A DNA stretch of 64,000 bases from Glaciecola siphonariae (GTDB taxonomy: Bacteria > Pseudomonadota > Gammaproteobacteria > Enterobacterales > Alteromonadaceae): positions 1,426,001 through 1,490,000 of the forward strand of contig NZ_JBHSGU010000002.1 in NCBI RefSeq assembly GCF_042652645.1, written 5' to 3'. Under the pieces are notes generated by a model. It ran no database searches and was not told the origin of the DNA. It saw only the letters and a list, made by a program, of their open reading frames with translations. Positions 1-8,720 of this stretch are shown one piece after another. The first letter of the stretch is position 1; each line of letters opens with the position of its first letter. The position numbers were made by a program, and so were the translations under genes.

Positions 1-270
1 GCGGTGTTTCATGAAGACCCACAAGTGGTTCATTATGGACGCCCCAACACGGGCGAAGAACTTAAAGCAGGCATGTGTTTTACCATTGAGCCGATGGTCA
101 ATGCCGGCAAGCGGTATTCAAAAATACTGCCGGATAACTGGACGGTCGTTACTAAAGATAGAAGTCTTAGCGCCCAGTGGGAACATACCTTATTGGTGAC
201 TGAAACTGGCGTAGAGGTTCTTACGCTTCGAGACGAAGAAAGCCTTCCTCGGATTATCAACCATAGCTAA
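1..270 (+). CDS. map: Methionine aminopeptidase, C-terminal part (cut by window edge)
   Basis: Type I methionine aminopeptidase, which removes the initiator Met from nascent proteins in the cytosol. The reading frame is open from base 1, so the start lies outside the window and only about the last 90 residues are seen. FHEDPQVVHYG near the beginning follows the metal-ligand His region, and FTIEPM carries the conserved metal-binding Glu. A second metal-binding Glu lies in QWEHTLLVTETG, close to the end. The gene runs in the same direction as glnD and dapD, the map-glnD-dapD order known from enterics. Family assignment is secure. Confidence 0.95.
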   Translation, partial: AVFHEDPQVVHYGRPNTGEELKAGMCFTIEPMVNAGKRYSKILPDNWTVVTKDRSLSAQWEHTLLVTETGVEVLTLRDEESLPRIINHS

Positions 271-313
271 ATTAGGCCTCCTTCCCAACGCGTTAAAGGA
301 TTAGATAACGTCA

Positions 314-2941
314 ATGACTATGAATAGTTTAATTAGCCAAGTGAACAGCATCGAAGCGATTAGCGATGTTGCTGCTTTCAAGGAATGTGTGGCGCAAAGC
401 TATCAGTGGCTTGACAGCAATTTTAACAATGTTCACGTAGATGAATTGGTTGTAGCGCGCTCGCATTTTACCGACGCTCTGCTGTGTCACGCATGGCAGC
501 TACTCGGCTTACACCAGCAAAAACATTTAACACTGTGCGCTGTGGGCGGTTATGGACGCGGCCAACTGCAGCCGTATTCCGACATCGACTTGCTCATTCT
601 GAGTAAATCGAGTTTGGCAAAACGGGTTCAAGATAGCTTAAGTCAGTTTATTACCTTTTTGTGGGACATTAAGTTAGAAATTGGGCAGTCGGTTCGCACC
701 ATCAAAGAAACCGTAGTGCAAGCTAAAGACGACGTTACCATTGCTACTAATTTAGTCGAAGCAAGACGCCTATGCGGATGCGAGGCTACTTTTGCTGCTT
801 TAATGGACAAAATAAACACGCAAAAGTTATGGTCGAGTAAAGCGTTTTTCTTGGCAAAGCTTGACGAGCAGAGTAAGCGCCACCGAAAATTTAACGGCAC
901 ATCGTATAATCTCGAACCAAACGTCAAAGAAAACCCCGGATGCTTAAGAGACATTCAAAACGTAGGATGGGTGGCTAAAAAGCATTTTTGTGAATACGAC
1001 GGCATGACGCTTATTGGCCACGGTTATTTTACCGAACTTGAGCACGCTGAACTGATCGAATGTCGGTCTAACCTCTGGCAAATTCGGTTTGCCCTTCATT
1101 TAATTGCCGGGCGAAGTGAAAATAGACTGCTGTTTGATTATCAGCCCGATGTAGCCGAGCGTCTCGGCTTTGGTGAAGGTAAGGCCGGCGTTGAAAAGAT
1201 GATGAAGCACATGTTTCGAATTGTGCGCCGAGTGTCTGAGCTTAACAGCATGCTTTTACAGCGCTTTCATCAAGACATTCTGGGCATCAGCAATACAAAA
1301 GCCACCGTTCTTGACGATGACTTTTACGTTAAAGATGGTTTGATAGGCCCTCGCCACGACAACTGTTTTCAAACACCGCAGGCCATCCTCGATTTTTTAT
1401 TCGTGATTAAAGCAAACCCTACAATTAGTGGTTTGGATGCCGACTGCATTCGTCAGTTACGTAACGCCAGACGTGCGTTTCAGACCAGCTACTATTGCAC
1501 CATACCTGAGTGCAGAACAAAGTTTGTGGAATTGGTGAGCGACCCCAGCTTTTTTGATTTGGGCTGGGACATTATGTATCAAACCGGTATCTTACAGTCG
1601 TATTTACCTGAATGGGACAAAATTGTTGGCATGATGCAGTTTGACCTGTTTCATGCCTACACGGTAGATGAACATACCCACCGTTTGGTTAAGCATGTTA
1701 GACGCTATTACACAGAGGGTGCCGAATTTCCGAGGTGTTCACGCATTGTCAAAAATTTAGACGAACACCGCGTGCTGTTTATTGCCGCAATCTTTCACGA
1801 CATCGCAAAAGGCCGAAATGGCGACCACTCTAAGTTAGGCGCCAAGGATGTGCTCGATTTTTGCCAGTCTCACGGCATTCCAGATAAACAGGCAAGCATT
1901 ATTGCATGGCTAGTAGAGCAGCACTTGCTGATGTCGGTTGTTGCCCAGCGAAGAGATATTTATGACCCTGAGGTTATCAAAGAATTTGCTACTGAGGTAA
2001 AATCGCATACCCACCTAGATTTACTGTATGCCTTAACCCTTGCCGACATTCGCGCAACAAACGATAACCTTTGGAACGACTGGAAAGCCTCTTTACTCCG
2101 AGAGCTTTATTTGCTTACCCAGCAAGCGCTTGATAACGGCCTTGAATGTCAGCGCACATTTCAAGAGAGAGTAGATGAACATAAAGAGTCAGCCTTGCAG
2201 CGCTTAAGCGGCAAAGGCATAGACGCAAATAACGGATTTTGGGCGCAAATGCGCAGCGATTATTTTGCACGCTTTAAACCTAAACAAATCGCTTGGCACA
2301 CCGAAACAATTTTGTCTGGCGACAAACTAAGCTCAGATAAGATTTTGGTTGCTGCCAGCAATCAAACAACAAAAGCCGGAACAGAGCTTTTGATTTATTG
2401 TCATGACCGCCCTGCACTTTTTGCACAAATCGCGTCTGTGCTTGATAGTCGTAATTGTTCTATCCACGATGCGCAAATCGTTGTCACCGACGATGGCTAT
2501 GTATTCGATAGCATGATTGTACTTGACCAAAATTCTGACCGCATTGAGTCGGATAACCGCGTGCAAAACCTTGCACAAGCGGTGCATCAGCAGCTTATGA
2601 AACCTGGTCGCTCCCACAAGAATCAACGGCGCATGTCAAGGCAAATGAAGCACCTTGATGTGCCCACAAAAGTGCGTTTTTATTCAAGCCAAGTGGATGC
2701 GACTTTAATTGAGCTTGAGGCACTCGATGCACCTGGACTGCTCGCGCGCATTGGACATTTGTTTGTGGATTTAAACATCACACTGAAAATGGCGAAGATC
2801 GCAACGATTGGTGAGCGCGCAGAAGACGTGTTCATTGTATGCAATGACCAAGGCAAAGCATTAACACAAGCACAACAAGTACTCCTTAAAAAACAAATCA
2901 TAATGAAACTCGATCAACCGGAAGTGAATACTGCACTATGA
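314..2941 (+). CDS. glnD: [Protein-PII] uridylyltransferase / uridylyl-removing enzyme GlnD
   Basis: Bifunctional nitrogen sensor that uridylylates PII (GlnB/GlnK) when glutamine is low and removes UMP when it is high. The length of 875 residues is normal for the family. Domains in order: nucleotidyltransferase with GGYGRGQ and a DxD pair (PYSDIDLL) around residues 78-95; HD hydrolase with FHDIAKGRNGDHS around residue 493; two C-terminal ACT domains starting near 690 (YCHDRPALFAQI) and 797 (ALDAPGLLARIG), which bind glutamine. The start ATG at 314 has another ATG two codons later. The stop overlaps the dapD start by 4 nt (ATGA), indicating translational coupling. Confidence 0.97.
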   Translation: MTMNSLISQVNSIEAISDVAAFKECVAQSYQWLDSNFNNVHVDELVVARSHFTDALLCHAWQLLGLHQQKHLTLCAVGGYGRGQLQPYSDIDLLILSKSSLAKRVQDSLSQFITFLWDIKLEIGQSVRTIKETVVQAKDDVTIATNLVEARRLCGCEATFAALMDKINTQKLWSSKAFFLAKLDEQSKRHRKFNGTSYNLEPNVKENPGCLRDIQNVGWVAKKHFCEYDGMTLIGHGYFTELEHAELIECRSNLWQIRFALHLIAGRSENRLLFDYQPDVAERLGFGEGKAGVEKMMKHMFRIVRRVSELNSMLLQRFHQDILGISNTKATVLDDDFYVKDGLIGPRHDNCFQTPQAILDFLFVIKANPTISGLDADCIRQLRNARRAFQTSYYCTIPECRTKFVELVSDPSFFDLGWDIMYQTGILQSYLPEWDKIVGMMQFDLFHAYTVDEHTHRLVKHVRRYYTEGAEFPRCSRIVKNLDEHRVLFIAAIFHDIAKGRNGDHSKLGAKDVLDFCQSHGIPDKQASIIAWLVEQHLLMSVVAQRRDIYDPEVIKEFATEVKSHTHLDLLYALTLADIRATNDNLWNDWKASLLRELYLLTQQALDNGLECQRTFQERVDEHKESALQRLSGKGIDANNGFWAQMRSDYFARFKPKQIAWHTETILSGDKLSSDKILVAASNQTTKAGTELLIYCHDRPALFAQIASVLDSRNCSIHDAQIVVTDDGYVFDSMIVLDQNSDRIESDNRVQNLAQAVHQQLMKPGRSHKNQRRMSRQMKHLDVPTKVRFYSSQVDATLIELEALDAPGLLARIGHLFVDLNITLKMAKIATIGERAEDVFIVCNDQGKALTQAQQVLLKKQIIMKLDQPEVNTAL

Positions 2942-3786
2942 CTCAAAATATGACTCAACTTGCCACAACAATCGAACACGCTTTTGAAACGCGCGACAGC
3001 TTTACAGCGCAAACAGCCAGTGATGATATAAAGCATGCTGTTAGCACCGCCATTGCCCTGTTAAATTCAGGAGAAGCGCGCGTCGCTGAAAAAATTGACG
3101 GTAATTGGCAGGTAAACGAATGGCTTAAAAAAGCGGTGCTGCTGTTTTTTAAACTGCATGACAATCAGGTAATGCCGGGGGCCGAAAGCACTTTTTATGA
3201 CAAGGTTCCGCTGAAATTCACTGATTACGACGCCGCTCGCTTCGCTAAAGAGGGAATGCGTGTTGTGCCGCCAGCTACCGTAAGAACCGGCACGTTTATT
3301 GGCAGTAACGTGGTGTTGATGCCCTCATATGTGAATATTGGCGCTTACGTTGATAGCGGAACGATGGTAGATACTTGGGCCACTGTAGGTTCGTGCGCAC
3401 AAATTGGTAAAAACGTGCATCTTTCAGGCGGTGTGGGTATTGGCGGCGTGCTAGAGCCATTGCAGGCAAGCCCCACTATCATTGAAGATAACTGCTTTAT
3501 TGGTGCTCGCTCAGAAATTGTAGAAGGCGTGATTGTAGAGGAAGGTGCGGTCGTTTCAATGGGCGTTTACATTGGACAATCTACGCGAATATACGACAGA
3601 GAAACAGGCGAAGTGCATTATGGCCGCGTCCCCGCTGGCGCAGTGGTTGTGCCGGGCAGTTTACCGAGCAAAGATGGCAAGTATAGTCTGTATGCCGCCA
3701 TCATTGTTAAAAAAGTGGATGCCAAGACGCGGGCAAAAGTGGGAATAAACGCTTTGCTGCGCGGCGCTCAAGATAGCAGCTTGTAA
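2938..3786 (+). CDS. dapD: Tetrahydrodipicolinate N-succinyltransferase DapD
   Basis: Transfers succinyl from succinyl-CoA to 2,3,4,5-tetrahydropyridine-2,6-dicarboxylate in the lysine/diaminopimelate pathway. At 282 residues it is slightly longer than E. coli DapD (274). The N-terminal helical domain contains KIDGNWQVNEWLKKAVLL. The left-handed beta-helix of hexapeptide repeats runs from about residue 100 to 250 (NIGAYVDSGTMVDTWATVG, GGVGIGGVLEPLQASP). The ATG at 2938 overlaps the glnD stop. A second in-frame ATG at 2950 would give a length closer to E. coli and is a possible alternative start. Confidence 0.97.
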   Translation: MTQNMTQLATTIEHAFETRDSFTAQTASDDIKHAVSTAIALLNSGEARVAEKIDGNWQVNEWLKKAVLLFFKLHDNQVMPGAESTFYDKVPLKFTDYDAARFAKEGMRVVPPATVRTGTFIGSNVVLMPSYVNIGAYVDSGTMVDTWATVGSCAQIGKNVHLSGGVGIGGVLEPLQASPTIIEDNCFIGARSEIVEGVIVEEGAVVSMGVYIGQSTRIYDRETGEVHYGRVPAGAVVVPGSLPSKDGKYSLYAAIIVKKVDAKTRAKVGINALLRGAQDSSL

Positions 3787-3824
3787 GTTAGCGCCATCGC
3801 GTATCCTTTAAGTCGCAGGCAATA

Positions 3825-4325
3825 ATGAGCAAATCGCCAATAAATAAGTCACAAGTGCACACAATGGCTAAGCATCAGCTAGTAAGGCAAAACTCGCTGA
3901 CGCTTTATTTGCGAGTGCGATATTCAGAGTGCGACGCCCAAGGCGTCGTGTTTAACGCACGATATGCAGATTATGCCGACTTGGCCGCGACAGAGTATTT
4001 GCGCGCATTGATAGGTGATTACAGCGAACTTCAAAAACATGGCTTTGAAAATCAGGTTGTTAGCTATCATATCGATTGGAATCGCGCAGCGGTATTTGAC
4101 GATGTACTATCGATAACCGTTAGCACGACGCACGTAGGTAATACGTCGTTTCAATTCTCGCTCGAATGCAGTAAGCGTGCAGACAAGGCGTGGCAAACTG
4201 TGGCGAATATAAGCATTACCTATGTCTGCGTTTGCGCCAAGAGTTTTGAAAAGCAGGCTATACCGACTTGGCTAGAAAATGCATTTGCAAAGTCATTCTC
4301 ACGTAGCGTAAACCAAGCCGGCTAG
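3825..4325 (+). CDS. Acyl-CoA thioesterase of the 4-hydroxybenzoyl-CoA (hotdog) family
   Basis: Predicted cytosolic hotdog-fold thioesterase (COG0824/FcbC-like). The signature VRYSECDAQGVVFNARYADY near residues 27-46 matches the family active-site loop with its catalytic Asp. A long helix with AATEYLRAL follows, then the beta strands YHIDWNRAAVFDDVLSI. Typical members are about 130-150 residues. The 166 residues here include a polar N-terminal extension, and a second ATG at 3864 (MAKHQLV) could be the true start. It lies 38 nt after dapD, probably in the same transcript. The acyl-CoA substrate cannot be read from sequence. Confidence 0.8.
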   Translation: MSKSPINKSQVHTMAKHQLVRQNSLTLYLRVRYSECDAQGVVFNARYADYADLAATEYLRALIGDYSELQKHGFENQVVSYHIDWNRAAVFDDVLSITVSTTHVGNTSFQFSLECSKRADKAWQTVANISITYVCVCAKSFEKQAIPTWLENAFAKSFSRSVNQAG

Positions 4326-4397
4326 ACGCTTGCGCGCAAGACTGCCTTCCTTTAGACCGCCTTTCTTAAGACTACTTTGCGAAAGAATGCTTGCCCA

Positions 4398-4847
4398 TCA
4401 GGCCGTTAAGGCCACAATCTGAGACTTAACCCACGGCACAACTTCTTCCTCGGGCGCGAGGGTTTCCATGGCGTCAACTTCAAACAAGTCGCTCACCGCT
4501 TTACCCTGCAATTCAGTTAAAAGTTCATAAAATTGCTTTGAGCCGCCGCAGTACGAATCACCATAACTACTGTCTCCTAAGCCTACAACGGCGAAGGGCT
4601 TACCCTCCATTAAGGGAAAGGTATCGCGAAGCTCGCTGTGGAAAAACTCTAAATTAGGCGGAATATCGCCTTGGCCTGTTGTAGACGTGATCACCAAGAC
4701 CGCCTCAGCGTCTTTAAAATCGTCAACTGATGGGTCGGTAAATATTTCGCTAGAGACGCCCTCGTCGCTAAGCATTGTTTGCACTTCTTCAGCAACGTGT
4801 TGGGCGTTACCATAAACTGAACCGGCGAAGATGCTCACACTTGGCAT
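4398..4847 (-). CDS. yqcA: Flavodoxin-like protein of the YqcA/MioC type
   Basis: Small FMN-binding flavodoxin of 149 residues. The N-terminal phosphate loop reads FAGSVYGNAQHVAEE. The second flavin loop is STTGQGDIPPN (about residues 54-64), and the third is GLGDSSYGDSYCGG with FYELL after it. It would act as a cytosolic electron carrier; its partner is unknown. The next minus-strand gene upstream is truC, the E. coli yqcA-truC pairing, which favours YqcA over MioC. A Shine-Dalgarno AAGGA precedes the ATG. The intervening 268 nt suggest yqcA has its own promoter here. Confidence 0.85.
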   Translation of the reverse strand: MPSVSIFAGSVYGNAQHVAEEVQTMLSDEGVSSEIFTDPSVDDFKDAEAVLVITSTTGQGDIPPNLEFFHSELRDTFPLMEGKPFAVVGLGDSSYGDSYCGGSKQFYELLTELQGKAVSDLFEVDAMETLAPEEEVVPWVKSQIVALTA

Positions 4848-4894
4848 GATTAATTCCTTATTACATTAAAAGCTGCGGCGCACGGGCCACGCAG

Positions 4895-4910
4895 TACATC
4901 ATTTGATGTA
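4895..4910. repeat. Short perfect inverted repeat upstream of yqcA
   Basis: Two 7-nt arms, TACATCA and TGATGTA, are separated by two bases, about 50 nt upstream of the yqcA start codon. The position fits an operator. It could also form a weak hairpin followed by a T-rich stretch on the plus strand. No regulator is identified. Confidence 0.35.
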
Positions 4911-5115
4911 TTTTTACATTCGACTAGCTATTGCGACCGATACATCTGGTTACTCAAGTGGCATTACTAAGGCGTATTGGCCTTTGTTGTATGATTTTGC
5001 CAAAAACATTTTAATTACAATCCATTACGAAAGTATGGCTGGTTTCGATTAAATCAAGTTCGAAAACGCACATATTTGTGCTTGGTTTACTTACCGATGC
5101 CATTGTTAAAAAAAA

Positions 5116-5883
5116 TTATTTGTTTAAAAAAGAAATCACTTCACCTGAGCACTTTGCTGATCGCCATACGGTGTATTTGTCAAACAAACGCTGAATGCCG
5201 CTTAAGGTCTCGTCAAATGGAGTCGTGAAGCTCAGATTTTGCCGCGAAATAGGATGCTCAAAGTGCAATTGATTCGCGCACAGGGCTAAACGATGGAGAC
5301 TAAAATATTGCTGTGCATAGGCATTTTGCTTGCCATCTCCGTGTGTCGTATCACCTACAATTGGATGAAAGATATGCTTCATGTGTCGTCGCAACTGGTG
5401 TTTTCTTCCTGTTTCTGGTGTAAGTTTCACCAAACTATAACGACCTGTTTGGTAACGACCTACAGCAAACGGAAGCTCGAAACGCGCTAATGGTTCGAGG
5501 TGAGTGATGGCCTGCTGCGGCGGGTTTTCTTTATTAAGCTTGTCTGTCATTTTGTCGAGTTGCTCAACTAATGGATAGTCAATTGTTACCGACTCATCTA
5601 CATAGCCTCGTAATAAGGCGGTATAGTGTTTGCGTACGCGATGCTGTGAAAACTGTTCGCTCAGCGCTTTTGCAATATCGCTGTTTAAAGCCATGACCAA
5701 CAAGCCAGAAGTGGGTTTATCTAAACGATGAACCGTGTATACATGTTGATTTATTTGATTACGCACAAGCTGCATCAAAAACTGTGTTTCGTGTTTATCA
5801 ATCAAGCTTCTGTGCACCAATAAGCCCGATGGCTTACAAACCACAACGATATGCTCATCTTGATAAACAATCGGAATATGCAC
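5116..5883 (-). CDS. truC: tRNA pseudouridine(65) synthase TruC
   Basis: RluA-family pseudouridine synthase that modifies U65 of some tRNAs. The N-terminal block is YQDEHIVVVCKPSGLLVHRS. The catalytic motif is HRLDKPTSGLL with the nucleophilic Asp. GRKHQLRRHMKHIFHPIVGD is the family motif III. The frame stays open to 5967, but the extra residues are Cys/His rich and unlike the family. The GTG at 5883, preceded by GAAAGAG, gives 255 residues, close to E. coli TruC (260), so it is chosen as start. Its usual neighbour yqcC is not present between truC and the next genes. Confidence 0.9.
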   Translation of the reverse strand: MHIPIVYQDEHIVVVCKPSGLLVHRSLIDKHETQFLMQLVRNQINQHVYTVHRLDKPTSGLLVMALNSDIAKALSEQFSQHRVRKHYTALLRGYVDESVTIDYPLVEQLDKMTDKLNKENPPQQAITHLEPLARFELPFAVGRYQTGRYSLVKLTPETGRKHQLRRHMKHIFHPIVGDTTHGDGKQNAYAQQYFSLHRLALCANQLHFEHPISRQNLSFTTPFDETLSGIQRLFDKYTVWRSAKCSGEVISFLNK

Positions 5884-6030
5884 TAGCAGGACTCTTTCAT
5901 GACAATGTGGGTTAAGACAAGTGACGACGCAGAAGCTAAGCACCTCGCAATCGATGTATACATCCAATTCATACTTGATAGAATATCACGCGCCCCCACC
6001 TATTCAAAAACATAAGCGATATCGTTGACT

Positions 6031-7080
6031 ATGCACTCACATAAAGCCTTTGCCACCTTAAGTGAATTTTTACTACAGGCTGGCACTGAATACTTCATTT
6101 TAGATGTAAGCCGCACTCGCCACTTACTCGACAATCAGCGTTTTTTTGATTATGAAAACAACGAGCGTCCTTATGACTGCCCAAGACAAGGGTATGCTTG
6201 GTTTTGCCTTGTTTTTTGGAACAAAAGCATGAATCAAGAGCATTACATCTGGTTTTTGAAGCTGCCGGTTGACGAACAGGGCCTGATACAGCAGGCCGCT
6301 CGCGATCAGTTTTTACAAATTGTGATTGAAGCGCTCGGAAACGAGCTGCAAAAGGTTGACACCACGAGCGCAGAACTGCCCGAAAACCCCTTTGTATTTG
6401 TTCCAAGCCAGCAACTTTTAGCCGACTGCAATGCTTTTATTCGTCATCATTTAGATTTGCCAAACAGGCCAGGGCTTGCAAAGGCCTTTACTTACATAAA
6501 GGCACCAAACGTTCAGCCTTGGGCAGAGCTAAGCGTGCAAGATATATCTGACTTTGCCAGCAAAATACATCATAAACCTCATGAGCAGGCGGTGATTGCG
6601 AATTTATCGCAGCTTCCCGACGCGGTTTGCCTTTGCTTATTCAGCAGTTTTGAAGGTATTAAACTGCCCAGCGAACTAAACCATGCATTACTCAACTACC
6701 AACAAAGTGCAGATGACAAGCTCAGTGCCATGGCGTTAAGGGCGCTGGCGAGCAGTCACAATAGTGCGGTGAAAGACTATGTTCATAGCTTAATAAGCTC
6801 AGATAATCCCCTAGATATTGAAACTCTGGTAGTTATTGCTGGGCGCTTTTGGCAGTGCCTTATTCCGCAAGAGCACACAGAGCAAGACTATTTAAGCTTG
6901 TATCTAGCAAAAGTTGCAAAGGCTGATGCGCACTTTGATTTGTTTAAAGGCATTTATGCAGATTTAGTGCATTTGCCTAGCTTGCGCGTATTTTTGTTAG
7001 CCACAATACGCCAGAAGGCGCAGTGTGAGGTGCTTAACCAAGCAATTGCAACACTTTTTGCGAAGAGGGCTCGCAACTAA
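6031..7080 (+). CDS. DUF3549 family protein
   Basis: Conserved cytosolic protein of unknown function found mainly in Shewanella, Vibrio and Alteromonadales. No signal peptide or membrane segment is seen. The N-terminus LSEFLLQAGTEYFILDVSR resembles the family start. The C-terminal half is helical and HEAT-like (KLSAMALRALASS). The ATG at 6031 is preferred to a TTG two codons earlier. Its stop overlaps the following DUF3301 gene (TAATG), so both are translated together. It is divergent from truC. The truC-DUF3549-DUF3301 neighbourhood is recalled from related genera; the role is not known. Confidence 0.75.
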   Translation: MHSHKAFATLSEFLLQAGTEYFILDVSRTRHLLDNQRFFDYENNERPYDCPRQGYAWFCLVFWNKSMNQEHYIWFLKLPVDEQGLIQQAARDQFLQIVIEALGNELQKVDTTSAELPENPFVFVPSQQLLADCNAFIRHHLDLPNRPGLAKAFTYIKAPNVQPWAELSVQDISDFASKIHHKPHEQAVIANLSQLPDAVCLCLFSSFEGIKLPSELNHALLNYQQSADDKLSAMALRALASSHNSAVKDYVHSLISSDNPLDIETLVVIAGRFWQCLIPQEHTEQDYLSLYLAKVAKADAHFDLFKGIYADLVHLPSLRVFLLATIRQKAQCEVLNQAIATLFAKRARN

Positions 7081-7397
7081 TGGATATGTATAATCTGATT
7101 ATTTTGCTTTGCATTGGCGCAGTTGCCTTGCAATTTTGGCGGCTGCGCGGTATTTCAGAGCATGCGATTGCATTTGCCCAACAGTATTGCAAAAAAGAAA
7201 ATTTGCAGTTCATCAGTCTGGCGAGGCTGAATACCCGCTTAACTGTGCACAGAGGAAAGCCCGACTGGCTTATTCAATATCAACTAGAGTTTAGCAGTGA
7301 CGGCGAAACGCAGTACACTGGGCTAATAAAAACCCACGGCAAACAAATATTGAGTGTAGATTTGCCCGCCTTTAGGATGGTGTCTGAAGATTATTGA
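7080..7397 (+). CDS. DUF3301 family small membrane-anchored protein
   Basis: Protein of 105 residues with one N-terminal membrane segment (about residues 5-20, NLIILLCIGAVALQFW) and a soluble remainder containing SLARLNTRLTVHRGKPDW and QYQLEFSSDGETQYTG, typical of DUF3301. The function is unknown. Its ATG shares one base with the stop of the DUF3549 gene, and it is followed after 31 nt by a strong bidirectional terminator that also ends the opposing csrB RNA. Confidence 0.75.
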   Translation: MDMYNLIILLCIGAVALQFWRLRGISEHAIAFAQQYCKKENLQFISLARLNTRLTVHRGKPDWLIQYQLEFSSDGETQYTGLIKTHGKQILSVDLPAFRMVSEDY

Positions 7398-7428
7398 CAG
7401 CCTTAGAAAATGTGTATGTTCAAAACGA

Positions 7429-7458
7429 AAAAAAGCAGGCGTTTAAGCCTGCTTTTTT
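7429..7458. terminator. Bidirectional rho-independent terminator shared by DUF3301 gene and csrB
   Basis: Arms AAAAAAGCAGGC and GCCTGCTTTTTT form a perfect 12-bp stem with a 6-nt loop. There is a T-run on the 3' side of both strands, so it can stop transcripts from the left (DUF3549/DUF3301) and the minus-strand CsrB-like RNA from the right. Confidence 0.9.
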
Positions 7459-7705
7459 GTGAAATTTTGAGCTTCCTTCTCGGCGTTCCATTGCTAAAAC
7501 ATCATCCAGATAAAATCCCTTACACCCCTTTCCATTTTCACCCCACTCGTCCTAAGCAGGCAACAAATCCATATGCTGATCCCTTTTCCTTTCCATTACT
7601 AGGATAGTCCGTTTCCCCTAGCGACGTTTCCAACGTCAATTCTCTTCCTTGAAACAATCTTCCTGATTGCCTGTCTTATTTTGGCTTCGTGCCATCCCTG
7701 AAGAC
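7429..7705 (-). ncRNA. csrB: CsrB-type CsrA-sequestering small RNA
   Basis: The minus strand carries 16 GGA triplets in about 280 nt, many as AGGA, AGGGA or ATGGA and several in predicted hairpin loops, which is the hallmark of CsrB/RsmZ RNAs that titrate the RNA-binding regulator CsrA. The RNA ends in a perfect 12-bp terminator hairpin with a T-run. The 5' end is inferred from a TATTCT hexamer at 7717-7712 and is uncertain by several bases. It sits in the block truC ... syd, and in E. coli csrB also lies between yqcC and syd. A GacA/UvrY-like box lies about 170 nt upstream. The short plus-strand reading frame across it (7410-7607) is considered non-coding. The length is shorter than E. coli CsrB (about 370 nt). 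Confidence 0.88.
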
Positions 7706-7873
7706 GTGACTAGAATACCGTAGTCGCAAATTAAAAAGTGATCTAATTTGATCGGGCTATGATAAATATAAACAGCGAAAAATAAAAAAACCCTTTAAGC
7801 GCTTGATTTGTATAGGGGGCGCAAATTAAATCAGAATTTAGGAAGTGAATAAAAGGAGCATTACCGACACGCT

Positions 7874-7891
7874 TGTAAGATATCTCGTACA
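7874..7891. promoter_or_regulatory. GacA/UvrY-type upstream activating box for csrB
   Basis: TGTAAG-N6-CGTACA matches the 18-bp consensus TGTAAG-N6-CTTACA with one mismatch. The box lies about 170 bp upstream of the inferred csrB start, within the range known for rsmY/rsmZ and csrB activation by the GacA/UvrY response regulators. The neighbouring gene end at 7917 limits other explanations. Confidence 0.65.
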
Positions 7892-7916
7892 AACTGTCGG
7901 GATAAATGCGAAGACG

Positions 7917-8558
7917 TTAAATATTTCTTGAACGAAACATGACCTTGCCAGTGATTTTTCCCACCTCGATATCTTCTACATGAGCAAATTTAGCGTTGTT
8001 AAAGAAAGACAAACACTTGGGCAGAGTGACCAGCACACCAATCCCCTCTGACTGATTGTCTTCATCTAATAAGCCCAACATAGCACTCATCAGGATATGG
8101 CCTAAACCAATGTCTTGATGGTCAGGATGAACCCCAATAAGTGAAAGCATGTGGTAATTTTTGGCAGGAATTTTTTCACGTACTTTTTCTTCTTTAGCAA
8201 TCATTTGCTTTGTGCCGAGATACCCAGCGGTGAGCAACATTTTTAAGCGCCAATGCCAAAACCGACCTGCACCAAAGGATGCGTCGGGCCCAATCATGCA
8301 TGAAACTGCCAGCAAGCGACCTTCTTCATATAAACCAATTAAGGGCTGTTCTGACTCCCAAAACGTGTTTATCTCTTCTCGGATGGCCGAGCGCAATCGT
8401 GCTTCATAGCCTTCTCGCTCGGCCTGAAAAATATCGACAAAGAGCGGATCGTCAAAGTAGGCATTGTAAAGAATTGATGCTGCGACTTTGAGATCGTCAG
8501 CACCAAGGTAAGCCGTTGTAACTTCAGCAAGATCTGGATGATAAACAGACACGGTCAT
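7917..8558 (-). CDS. GNAT-family N-acetyltransferase
   Basis: Predicted acetyl-CoA-dependent acyltransferase of 213 residues. The core strand and acetyl-CoA loop are in LSLIGVHPDHQDIGLGHILM, the (Q/R)xxGxG motif A, around residue 140. C-terminal FFNNAKFAHVEDIEV fits motif B. The start ATG at 8558 has GGAG seven bases upstream; a GTG two codons earlier is less likely. The substrate cannot be inferred. It lies directly upstream of the csrB promoter region on the same strand, so readthrough into csrB is possible. Confidence 0.75.
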   Translation of the reverse strand: MTVSVYHPDLAEVTTAYLGADDLKVAASILYNAYFDDPLFVDIFQAEREGYEARLRSAIREEINTFWESEQPLIGLYEEGRLLAVSCMIGPDASFGAGRFWHWRLKMLLTAGYLGTKQMIAKEEKVREKIPAKNYHMLSLIGVHPDHQDIGLGHILMSAMLGLLDEDNQSEGIGVLVTLPKCLSFFNNAKFAHVEDIEVGKITGKVMFRSRNI

Positions 8559-8720
8559 AAACACGCTCCAAATTGCACACTTTCAATTTCATGCATTTCA
8601 CTGCACGCTTTTTATAGGACAAAAACCACATTATTTATGTGAGTATTGTAAGTGTAATAGATGAAGTGCAAATTGTAACATTGTTTTTACATTTCTTTTC
8701 GTCCGCCCATCACTCAACAA

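Noticed and set aside
7410..7607. Plus-strand 65-codon frame after DUF3301
   Set aside because: It overlaps the terminator and is the reverse of the csrB RNA; no ribosome site and no protein-like composition.
8674..8691. Second TGTAAC-N6-TTTACA palindrome
   Set aside because: Two mismatches to the GacA box and about 970 bp upstream of csrB, too far and in front of an unrelated gene.
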